From the IMG/VR virus record IMGVR_UViG_3300042402_001193, positions 1 to 32,342 of that record: DNA of 32,342 bases; one strand, 5' to 3'. The stretch is from a virus. Positions 22,219 to 27,971 of the stretch are shown here, piece after piece. The first letter of the stretch is position 1, and each line of letters opens with the position of its first letter. The notes under the pieces were generated by a model that was not told the DNA's origin, made no database searches, and saw nothing but the letters and a program-made list of their open reading frames with translations. The position numbers and the translations under genes are program-made.

Positions 22219-22500
22219 TTAAATCGTTTCTGATAACATGGAGCCCAAGTTGTTAGGGTTCTCATCGTTTTTATTTATAAATAAAGGTAAGGGAAACTTC
22301 TGCTCAAACTGCTTGGCTGGTATTTTATCATCACCGACAAGGTAGTAGCCTTTGCCATCTGAGTCAATACGAAAAGGGGTAAATTGTCTAATGTACTTGT
22401 TACGGACATACTCTGCTGCTGTCATTCTAAAATAGTTGTGAACCGCTGCGATCCATTCGTTGTAGTCTCGCATTGGGTGGTTGGGGTAAGTTGTTTTCAT
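22219..22500 (-). CDS. Hypothetical protein, first gene after the operon attenuator
   Basis: A 93-aa protein with aromatic-rich N-terminus ('YPNHPMRDYNEWIAAVHNYFRMTAAEYVRNKY') and 'FRIDSDGKGYYLVGDDKIPAKQFEQKF'. Not recognised. It begins 19 bp after the T-run of the terminator at 22519-22550 and starts the recombination gene series, ending 11 bp before the annealing gene. Confidence 0.6.
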   Translation of the reverse strand: MKTTYPNHPMRDYNEWIAAVHNYFRMTAAEYVRNKYIRQFTPFRIDSDGKGYYLVGDDKIPAKQFEQKFPLPLFINKNDENPNNLGSMLSETI

Positions 22501-22518
22501 GTCTAGAATTTAAGGGTT

Positions 22519-22550
22519 AAAAAAATGCCCCCCGAATAAAAATTCAGGGG
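22519..22550 (-). terminator. Intrinsic terminator/attenuator inside the leftward operon
   Basis: On the minus strand, CCCC-T-GAAT pairs with ATTC-G-GGGG around a TTTT loop (22550-22528), followed after GCA by seven T (22525-22519). The next gene downstream has no clear promoter of its own, so the site probably attenuates transcription between the first two small genes and the recombination genes. Confidence 0.8.
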
Positions 22551-22572
22551 TTGGTTTACCTATTGCTTGCCA

Positions 22573-22857
22573 TCAATCATGGGCTAAACCCATAATATCA
22601 TTGACCTTATATCGGTTAGGTTTATAAGTAGGGGTAAATACTTTGATGCCTGATTCAAGCCCATAAGATACTCCAGTATGGAACATAATAAGGGCAATGG
22701 CTTCGGCATCCATCCACTCCTTAAAAGTTAAACGGACTCCAGTTTGGTCTGAATACATCTTGTCGGTAGGGTCAAATAGTTCAGCTTGATAATAGCCAGC
22801 TCCAGATTCAAAAATGTGGATGGCTCTGTCTTTTGATGTGATTAGTGTAATTGTCAT
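22573..22857 (-). CDS. Hypothetical protein, early leftward operon
   Basis: A 94-aa protein starting MTITLITSKDRAIHIFESGA (ATG at 22857). A longer ORF to 22992 with a GTG start would run over the 27-aa membrane gene and is not favoured. The sequence has a beta-strand N-terminus and a helical middle ('RLTFKEWMDAEAIALIMFHTG'). No family recognised. It is followed by an intrinsic terminator and may be an early host-interaction gene. Confidence 0.65.
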   Translation of the reverse strand: MTITLITSKDRAIHIFESGAGYYQAELFDPTDKMYSDQTGVRLTFKEWMDAEAIALIMFHTGVSYGLESGIKVFTPTYKPNRYKVNDIMGLAHD

Positions 22858-22871
22858 GGCTGTGGTTTTAA

Positions 22872-22955
22872 TTATTGGCAAATGGTGTCTTGTAAAAGGC
22901 CTATCACATAGGCAACCGCTAATAAAGCGAGTAAAAGTTTGATTGGTGCTTTCAT
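22872..22955 (-). CDS. 27-aa single-helix membrane peptide
   Basis: MKAPIKLLLALLAVAYVIGL begins this 27-aa ORF, which ends LQDTICQ. It has a positive N-terminus and one strong transmembrane helix. It is the first gene after the leftward promoter-like site and ends 14 bp before the next start. Its simple layout suggests an early expressed membrane peptide, for example for exclusion or host signalling (inference). Too short for homology-based certainty. Confidence 0.55.
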   Translation of the reverse strand: MKAPIKLLLALLAVAYVIGLLQDTICQ

Positions 22956-22979
22956 GGTTAAATCGTTTGGTTATGGATG

Positions 22980-23010
22980 CAAGATATAACACTTTTACAC
23001 ATTAACCAAA
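22980..23010 (-). promoter_or_regulatory. Putative leftward early promoter
   Basis: On the minus strand TATATCTTG (22988-22980) is a near match to TAnnTTTG, with TTTGG (23010-23006) about 18 bp upstream as -33 box. It is divergent from the promoter at 23038, and both lie in a 94-bp gene-free stretch. The -7 match is imperfect, so regulation by an activator is possible. Confidence 0.4.
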
Positions 23011-23013
23011 AAT

Positions 23014-23045
23014 ATTTTTAATTTATTTTTATTTGCCTATATTTG
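23014..23045 (+). promoter_or_regulatory. Rightward promoter, probably leaderless transcript
   Basis: TATATTTG at 23038-23045 is an exact match to the -7 consensus. The -33 region (around 23014-23018) is a T-rich stretch without a clean TTTG. The ATG of the AT-hook protein lies at 23050, only 4 bp after the box, so the expected start of transcription falls on or next to the initiation codon. Confidence 0.6.
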
Positions 23046-23049
23046 TGAT

Positions 23050-23280
23050 ATGGAAAAGCAGAAACGAGGTAGAAAGCCAAAGCCTGCACATCTGAAAGTG
23101 CAAATGGTATCAGCCTACCTAACAAGAGAACAGAAAGAGTTGATTTACAAAGAGTTCGGTAACTTAACAAATGCTGTAAAAATTCACATTTTAAGCAAAT
23201 TCAATGGACATCGTGATAGCTTTGGGAACTGGCAGCCGGTGGATGGACAACGAGCTGAGGTATGCCCTAAGGTCGATTGA
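23050..23280 (+). CDS. AT-hook-bearing small DNA-binding protein
   Basis: A 76-aa basic protein. Residues 3-11 (KQKRGRKPK) contain an AT-hook core RGRKP. Residues 17-53 resemble a ribbon-helix-helix pattern: a strand 'KVQMVSAYLT', helix 'REQKELIYKEFG', turn 'NLTN', helix 'AVKIHILSKF'. This suggests a transcription regulator, perhaps of the divergent operons it sits between. The last 25 residues overlap the next gene by 77 bp, which may mean that the protein is shorter or that the overlap is real. Confidence 0.6.
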   Translation: MEKQKRGRKPKPAHLKVQMVSAYLTREQKELIYKEFGNLTNAVKIHILSKFNGHRDSFGNWQPVDGQRAEVCPKVD

Positions 23281-23893
23281 GAAGCACCTCAAAGGCCATA
23301 CTGGTCGAATCTTACTAATAGGTCAAAAGCCTAAATGGGTAAAGAATGTCGATCACTATCCAATCCCAGATGTGCCAGGCCGCAAGAATTTCAGCATCTT
23401 TCAAAAGATACTAACTGGTTGTGAAATGACAAATACCCCGGATTTTATCTTTTGGAATGATGACCACTTTCTAATTAAAGACCTAAGAGTAGATCAGTTT
23501 AAGTATTGGTATGATGGTTTGTGCAGTCAATGGGCCGAGAAAGCGACTGGCCTCTATAAAAAAGCTATCACAAACACAAGTAACCTACCAGGTTGCAATG
23601 ACCTTTACACAGATATCCATGTGCCGATAGTATACAATAATGCCCGATTTGGCAAGCTCTTGGACTTGGATTGGAAAAAAGAATATGTCATCAAATCAGC
23701 TTACACTAGAAACGAGGAGGGCGGCTTTGAATACATGGCTGACTTTAAGTTGAGCAATCAATACAATCTAAGCACTTGGCAAGGTAAGTTAGTGGGCAAG
23801 ACTTTTTTTAGTATTGGTTCTTATACTATAAATGCAGATTTTAAGATATTAATGCAGAACCTTTACCCAGATAAGTCAATCTACGAAAAATGA
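23204..23893 (+). CDS. Stealth-like sugar-phosphate transferase
   Basis: A 229-aa protein that begins MDIVIALGTGSRWMDNELRY and continues ALRSIEKHL. This matches the Stealth family start (DIVYTWVDGSD...ELRYSLRSIEKH), and 'FIFWNDDHFLI' (residues about 82-91) matches its NDDxF motif. Stealth proteins are hexose-1-phosphate transferases of capsule and teichoic acid synthesis. Length is short for the full family, so it is a core-only form. The first gene of a glycan module; it overlaps the AT-hook gene by 77 bp and the next gene by 4 bp. Confidence 0.7.
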   Translation: MDIVIALGTGSRWMDNELRYALRSIEKHLKGHTGRILLIGQKPKWVKNVDHYPIPDVPGRKNFSIFQKILTGCEMTNTPDFIFWNDDHFLIKDLRVDQFKYWYDGLCSQWAEKATGLYKKAITNTSNLPGCNDLYTDIHVPIVYNNARFGKLLDLDWKKEYVIKSAYTRNEEGGFEYMADFKLSNQYNLSTWQGKLVGKTFFSIGSYTINADFKILMQNLYPDKSIYEK

Positions 23894-24861
23894 GAATCTT
23901 TATACAAAGCCCGAACATTAACTCTAGGCATGGCGGCATAAGAGTCATTAACGAATGGGCAAACAGATTACAGTCTTTTGGGCATAAGGTTATTTTATAC
24001 AACCAAGCTGGTCCAGTTAGATGCGATTGGATGACCATAACTTGTAAGATTGTCAACACTACTAGCTTATTGGACAAATCTGATCTTTTGATAGTAACTA
24101 GCCCGCATGGAGCTTTTTTATTGTCTAAAGATAAGCCAGTCAAAAAAGTAGTCTTTTTGCAAATGCTGGAGCATCTGTTTAATATAACCAACAAGTCATT
24201 TTTTGATAGTTGCTTAGCTTTATACACTACTAAATATCCTTTAATCTCAATAAGCCAGTGGAATATCAGGTTTTTACAAAATAAATACCAAAGAAAGGGC
24301 CCGATACACTATGTAGGCAATGGGGTAAATCTGGAAGACTTTACCATAAGCGATAAACCAAAAGAGGGCAAAATAGCTTTACTAGAATCGCCAGAGCCTA
24401 CTAACATGGCTAAAGACACCGAAAAGATATCAGTTCAAGTGGCTAAGAACTTAATAGAAAAGGGCTGGACAATAAAAGGCTTTGGGTTACAGGCAGCCAA
24501 AGACAATATCTATGCAGAATATTTTACTAAGCCGAGCTTAGAAACCATGAATCGTTTATACGATGAGGCAACCATTATGATAAAGGCTACTAGGTACGAT
24601 GCAAGATCAACAGCTCCTTTAGAAGCTGGCACAAAACGTACCGTAACGATTCGGGGAATAATAGAGGGTGATGATGACCTAAATGATAGCAACTCTTTTA
24701 AGACTGGCTACTCTTATGACAAGTTATTTGATGCCACAATGTTTGCAATCAATAACCCAGAGCAATTAAAGCAACGGTCTGAGAATATTAAAGCCCATGT
24801 GCAGACTTATACTTGGGATTACTGGATGTATAAAATTAATCAAATCTTATGCAGCTTATAG
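23890..24861 (+). CDS. Glycosyltransferase, GT-B fold (family 4-like)
   Basis: A 323-aa protein with 'SPNINSRHGGIRVINEWANRLQSFGHKVILY' at the N-terminus (the GGI/V-R-V start of GT4 enzymes), a middle 'HYVGNGVNLEDF' motif where GT4 enzymes have V-x-N-G-V-D, and a C-terminal donor-binding region with 'EAGTKRTVTI' in the place of the E-(x)7-E site. The 'E-G' position around residue 243 is reduced to a single Glu. It transfers a sugar to an unknown acceptor. It overlaps the Stealth-like gene (ATGA) and the methyltransferase. Confidence 0.8.
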   Translation: MRIFIQSPNINSRHGGIRVINEWANRLQSFGHKVILYNQAGPVRCDWMTITCKIVNTTSLLDKSDLLIVTSPHGAFLLSKDKPVKKVVFLQMLEHLFNITNKSFFDSCLALYTTKYPLISISQWNIRFLQNKYQRKGPIHYVGNGVNLEDFTISDKPKEGKIALLESPEPTNMAKDTEKISVQVAKNLIEKGWTIKGFGLQAAKDNIYAEYFTKPSLETMNRLYDEATIMIKATRYDARSTAPLEAGTKRTVTIRGIIEGDDDLNDSNSFKTGYSYDKLFDATMFAINNPEQLKQRSENIKAHVQTYTWDYWMYKINQILCSL

Positions 24862-25289
24862 TTGGATGCGGTCCTAATTGGGCCAAAAGAGAGAATGACA
24901 TTTTTTTAGATGTAAGACCATTTGACAATGTCGATGTGGTTCACGACCTTAATATAACCCCTTGGCCTTTTAAAGATAACAGCATGACAGAGATATCTGC
25001 TATTCATGTGGTGGAGCATCTTAATAACTTGCTAGATTTTATGAATGAAAGTTATCGCATACTACAAAAAGGGGGTGCATTATACATAGAAACCCCAGAA
25101 GCAGGGGCAAACCCAGACTTGCAATTTGCTGATCCTACTCATGTAAGATGCTATCGAAAGCATACTTTCATAAACTATTTTACCTTATCTGAGGCTTATA
25201 AGTTTGGCTACACTGACAAACTCTGGGCAATCATGCACATAGAAAGTAGAGATGGAAACCTTATTGTCCACTTAACACCCATAAAATGA
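24849..25289 (+). CDS. Class I SAM methyltransferase, short
   Basis: A 146-aa Rossmann-type methyltransferase: a GCGP motif (VGCGP), 'FLDVRPFDNVDVVHDLN' (acidic ends of strands 2-3), 'ISAIHVVEHLNNL' (the HVxEH post-strand 4 motif) and 'YRILQKGGALYIETP'. These are the motifs of type 11 small-molecule or sugar methyltransferases. Lacking N- and C-terminal additional domains, it is a core-only enzyme. The context makes a sugar hydroxyl or amine the likely target. Confidence 0.82.
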   Translation: MQLIVGCGPNWAKRENDIFLDVRPFDNVDVVHDLNITPWPFKDNSMTEISAIHVVEHLNNLLDFMNESYRILQKGGALYIETPEAGANPDLQFADPTHVRCYRKHTFINYFTLSEAYKFGYTDKLWAIMHIESRDGNLIVHLTPIK

Positions 25290-25900
25290 GAATCTTAATT
25301 GTTGCCCTTGAATACTTAGAACCAGAATGGCTAGAGACCCTAAAATGTATCGAGGAAACTGGGTTACCTTATGAGATAGTCAGTCGGGATGGTGTGGGCA
25401 ATATGTCAAGGGCTTACAATACAATCATAAACAAAAACAAAGAGGCTGATTATTATTGGTTTGTCTCAAATGTAACTTTTAAGCCACAAATGCCTTATGA
25501 ATTGGCTATGGATTGCGAAAGGCTTGGCTGGGCTGGCATACATCCGGCTATGTCCACCTCGGATCATAGATTTCAATGGCCTAATGGACACGAACCCAAA
25601 GAGACCCCTTTTATAGAATGGACCGCCCCTATGGTTAATGCAGAGGTCTTTAACATTAATCCCTTAGACGAAATGCTGCCTTACTACTATATGGACCTTG
25701 ACTGGTGTCATCGGGTCAAGCCTAAAAGGGTGGGAGTGCTTCATAGCCAAGTCATCGGGCATACCTATTTAAGGAACAAAAAAGAGCATCCCATCGGTCA
25801 GCTAAGAAAGCAGCTCAGAAACTACTGGACCCCAATCAGTCAAAGACACATGCTGCAAAAATGGGGTAAAAATTGGCAACAAGATTTATGGCCTAAATAG
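25286..25900 (+). CDS. Glycosyltransferase, GT-A fold (family 2-like)
   Basis: A 204-aa protein in ATGA overlap with the methyltransferase. It has 'MRILIVALEYLEPEWLETLKCIEETGLPYEIVSRDGVGNMSRAYNTII' as the nucleotide-sugar binding start and 'YYYMDLDWCHRVK' (about residues 137-149), which fits the C-terminal D-x-D-x-C/R region of GT2 enzymes. The usual central D-x-D is weak ('NVTF' follows). It probably acts with the GT-B enzyme upstream. Substrate unknown. Confidence 0.65.
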   Translation: MRILIVALEYLEPEWLETLKCIEETGLPYEIVSRDGVGNMSRAYNTIINKNKEADYYWFVSNVTFKPQMPYELAMDCERLGWAGIHPAMSTSDHRFQWPNGHEPKETPFIEWTAPMVNAEVFNINPLDEMLPYYYMDLDWCHRVKPKRVGVLHSQVIGHTYLRNKKEHPIGQLRKQLRNYWTPISQRHMLQKWGKNWQQDLWPK

Positions 25901-26105
25901 GTTAAAAATATTCCATAATTGTTACTTAGAGTACAAATATTCGACACAATTCCGAACTAATGTCGATAATTTGCCAAAAATGGTGACAATTACTTTACAA
26001 ATTCGCAAATGCAAAAGCATATAAAGCTCAATAATGAGCCATAAAAGGCACAAAAGCATATAAAATAAGCTATAAAACGAATATTAACAATAAAAAGTGC
26101 AATAA
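25901..26105. other. 205-bp AT-rich intergenic region with inverted and direct repeats
   Basis: No credible ORF is seen. The left part has TCGACA (25941-25946) and TGTCGA (25961-25966) as an inverted repeat with a 14-base spacer. The right part has a direct repeat and a palindrome described separately, and runs of ATAAA spaced about one or two helical turns apart. The layout (AT-rich, iteron-like repeats, inverted repeats) suits a replication origin or a control region for the second half of the glycan module. Confidence 0.55.
26012..26064. repeat. Direct repeat CAAAAGCATATAAA (two copies)
   Basis: Copies at 26012-26025 and 26051-26064 are identical over 14 bp with starts 39 bp apart. Between them GCTCA-ATAA-TGAGC (26026-26039) is an inverted repeat. 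Two long repeats around a palindrome suggest binding sites for a dimeric protein. Confidence 0.7.
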
Positions 26106-26726
26106 ATGACAACTTTAGAACTACATGGAATTTACCATGAATTATCCTTTTGGCAGCAATTTGTAAAAACAGACCGCTTTTTACAAGGCTGGGTAAAGAA
26201 AGTAAAAACCCCAGAACTGAATCAAGAGGTAGCCGACTTTATTTTATCTGTGCCTAATCAGAAAGTATTAGATGTAGGCTCAGGGGTCTGCTCAATACTA
26301 AATGGATTAGTAAATGTAACCCCATGCGACCCTTTGGGAGACCTTTACAAGCTAGTGTTTGACTTTGAACGGCATAAGCTAAAAGCTCCACTACCCTACC
26401 CAGCAGAGGAATTGCCCTTTAAGAATGAGTTTGACATAGTACATATCTCAAATGCCTTAGATCATACTCAAGAGACAAGAAAGGCCTTAGATTTGTTATT
26501 ACAAGCAGTTAAGCCCGGAGGGTATCTAATCGTGCAAGGTTTTTTTAACGAGGCAACACATGAGAACTGGCAAGGCTTCCATCAGTGGGATATTTCATTA
26601 GATGATCATGGCTGCATGGTTATCTTAGGCAAGAAGTCAAAAACCATTATTGCATGGCCTCCACATAAGTTTGCAACAGTCAATTTATTAGGTCGAGATT
26701 GGTATTATTGGATAATAAAAAAATGA
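26106..26726 (+). CDS. SAM-dependent methyltransferase
   Basis: A 206-aa protein with an N-terminal helical cap (residues 1-50, 'HGIYHELSFWQQFVKTDRF'), then 'VLDVGSGVCSIL' as SAM motif I, 'DIVHISNALDHTQETRKAL' and 'AVKPGGYLIVQGF' as the later core strands. This resembles glycan- or lipid-modifying methyltransferases that carry such a cap. It starts a second block of the module, after the repeat-bearing intergenic region, and overlaps the next gene as ATGA. Confidence 0.8.
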   Translation: MTTLELHGIYHELSFWQQFVKTDRFLQGWVKKVKTPELNQEVADFILSVPNQKVLDVGSGVCSILNGLVNVTPCDPLGDLYKLVFDFERHKLKAPLPYPAEELPFKNEFDIVHISNALDHTQETRKALDLLLQAVKPGGYLIVQGFFNEATHENWQGFHQWDISLDDHGCMVILGKKSKTIIAWPPHKFATVNLLGRDWYYWIIKK

Positions 26727-26941
26727 TAGTTCAAACAATACACGAAATAGTAAACCCCTTTGATGTAGAGACACCATTGGGCTATGGGGTAGCCTTATTT
26801 ATGATAGCCGGATCAATACATTCCAATCCTCAGTTTATTATACGATTATATGATACCGGAATAGTAAGGACAGTTGACCAAAATGATATAAGAATATACG
26901 GCAATCCCACTACTGGAGAAAATCTAAAACCTATACAATGA
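26723..26941 (+). CDS. Small hypothetical protein
   Basis: A 72-aa beta-rich protein: 'VQTIHEIVNPFDVETPLGYGVALFMIAGSIHSNPQFIIRLYDTGIVRTVDQNDIRIYGNPT'. The start at 26723 gives an ATGA overlap. The pattern of short strands suggests a small beta-barrel, and similar proteins are common in phages next to sugar enzymes. Function unknown; overlaps the HAD gene by 4 bp. Confidence 0.65.
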   Translation: MIVQTIHEIVNPFDVETPLGYGVALFMIAGSIHSNPQFIIRLYDTGIVRTVDQNDIRIYGNPTTGENLKPIQ

Positions 26942-27375
26942 CAATATGTTGTGATATCGATGGCTGCTTAACAGATGGCAAAATCTGGGTTGACCATCAA
27001 GGTAACATCATTAAGTCCTTTAATAACAAGGACATCGGAGCCATTAAAGAGCTAATCTCAATGGGCTATCAGGTGCATTTAGTAACCGCAAGCAGTTGGC
27101 CTGGAGCAGAGCAATACCTACGGAGGTCTGGGGCTCAATTGCACATTATACGAAATAAGGAGACCATCCCTTTTGACTATCAGATAGCCATTGGGGACTC
27201 GGCATGGGATATCCCTATGTTATGTAAGGCAAAACACTTATTTTGTCCAGCAGATGCATCTTTAGAGGTTAAGTGTTTAGATGGTGTCCATCCACTAATG
27301 ACATCAGGAGGGCAAGGAATTATGCTTGAATTGGTCCGCATACTTAGTCAATGGAATACTGATGTTGATAAGTAG
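26938..27375 (+). CDS. KdsC-like HAD phosphatase
   Basis: A 145-aa HAD phosphatase: catalytic 'CCDIDGCLTDG' (Asp6, Asp8), 'FNNKDIGAIKELISMGYQVHLVTAS' (motif II Thr50) and 'IGDSAWDIPMLCKA' (motif IV Asp87, Asp91), then 'PADAS'. The sequence DIDGxLTDGxI...NxKDxxAI is typical of KdsC and of KDN-9-phosphate phosphatases, cap-less and tetrameric, that act on 2-keto-3-deoxy sugar acid phosphates. In this phage it closes the glycan module and would complete a nonulosonate or KDO-like precursor. Its stop lies inside the palindrome at 27368. Confidence 0.82.
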   Translation: MTICCDIDGCLTDGKIWVDHQGNIIKSFNNKDIGAIKELISMGYQVHLVTASSWPGAEQYLRRSGAQLHIIRNKETIPFDYQIAIGDSAWDIPMLCKAKHLFCPADASLEVKCLDGVHPLMTSGGQGIMLELVRILSQWNTDVDK

Positions 27376-27390
27376 TACTACTTATATTTG
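27365..27390 (+). promoter_or_regulatory. Late (structural) operon promoter
   Basis: TATATTTG at 27383-27390 is an exact -7 consensus match. The -33 box is poor: only TTGA at 27365-27368, with a spacing of 14 bp, shorter than the usual 19-20, which would fit a promoter that needs an activator. It lies upstream of the whole packaging, head, tail and lysis operon. Confidence 0.7.
27368..27385. promoter_or_regulatory. 18-bp perfect palindrome, putative late-promoter operator
   Basis: ATAAGTAGTACTACTTAT is its own reverse complement over all 18 bases. It lies between the -33 region and the -7 box, overlaps the first three bases of the -7 box at 27383, and covers the HAD stop codon. A dimeric protein bound here would block the late promoter. 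Confidence 0.7.
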
Positions 27391-27446
27391 GTAGATTGCT
27401 AAAAATTTCGTATATTAGGGGGTGAATAAAGGGTAAAAAATCAATG

Positions 27447-27479
27447 AGCCTACAGTCCTTCGGGGTTGTGGGCTTTTTT
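27447..27479 (+). terminator. Strong intrinsic terminator in the late leader (UUCG loop)
   Basis: AGCCTACAGTCC (27447-27458) pairs with GGGTTGTGGGCT (27463-27474) over 12 bp with three wobbles around a TTCG tetraloop, and T runs to 27479. It lies between the promoter at 27383 and the first late gene at 27484, so the default transcript is a leader of about 80 nt. Late expression would need antitermination or partial read-through. Confidence 0.85.
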
Positions 27480-27483
27480 ACTT

Positions 27484-27624
27484 ATGCCGTACAAATCAAG
27501 AGCCCAAGCAGCCTACTTTAACATTAACAAGAAAAAGCTCGAAAAGCAAGGAGTTAATGTGGAGGAGTGGAATAAAGCCTCCAAAGGCAAGAAACTCCCT
27601 AAGATGGCTAAGAAAAAAAAGTAA
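27484..27624 (+). CDS. Small basic phage protein beside the terminase
   Basis: A 46-aa protein with MPYKSRAQAAYFNINKKKLE at the start and a basic end (LPKMAKKKK). The ATG lies 5 bp after the terminator T-run. The stop overlaps the small terminase ATG (TAATG). Its 'SRAQAAYFN...KLEKQGVNVEEWNKASKGKKLP' pattern is often found just upstream of terminase genes in phages. Function unknown; DNA binding in packaging is a possibility. Confidence 0.75.
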   Translation: MPYKSRAQAAYFNINKKKLEKQGVNVEEWNKASKGKKLPKMAKKKK

Positions 27625-27971
27625 TGTCATCACTCACCACCATAGACTGGGATGTTGTAGGCGAATACCTAATGGCAGGATGCTCTGGAGTAGAAGTAGC
27701 CGCACACCTCGGTATCCACGAAAACACTCTGTATCAACGATGTAAGTCGGATTTAGGGGTCGATTTTGTGGCATTTAAGCAAGAAAAGCAAGCATCAGGA
27801 GAAAGCCTTTTGAGAAAGGTCCAATTTGATGCAGCAATCAAAGATAAAGACCGAGCTATGCTTATCTGGTTAGGCAAGCAAAGGTTAGGTCAGAAAGAAA
27901 AAGGCGAGCAAGATATTAAGGTTGATGGCGGCATTAACATAGTATTCAAGCCAGCCAATGAGACAAGTTGA
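27624..27971 (+). CDS. terS: Terminase small subunit
   Basis: A 115-aa protein. The N-terminal region (about 12-45, 'VGEYLMAGCSGVEVAAHLGIHENTLYQRCKSDLG') is a homeodomain-like HTH found in small terminase subunits, followed by a helical oligomerisation segment and 'WLGKQRLGQKEK', and a flexible tail ending 'VFKPANETS'. It recognises phage DNA at the packaging site and hands it to the large subunit. It overlaps the large terminase by 14 bp. Confidence 0.85.
   Translation: MSSLTTIDWDVVGEYLMAGCSGVEVAAHLGIHENTLYQRCKSDLGVDFVAFKQEKQASGESLLRKVQFDAAIKDKDRAMLIWLGKQRLGQKEKGEQDIKVDGGINIVFKPANETS

Noticed and set aside
22858-22992. N-terminal extension of the 94-aa protein to a GTG at 22992
   Set aside because: The extension runs through the 27-aa membrane peptide and contains no clear protein pattern; the ATG at 22857 is better.
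24510-24692. Minus-strand ORF within the glycosyltransferase gene
   Set aside because: It is antisense to conserved glycosyltransferase motifs, with no promoter or family features.
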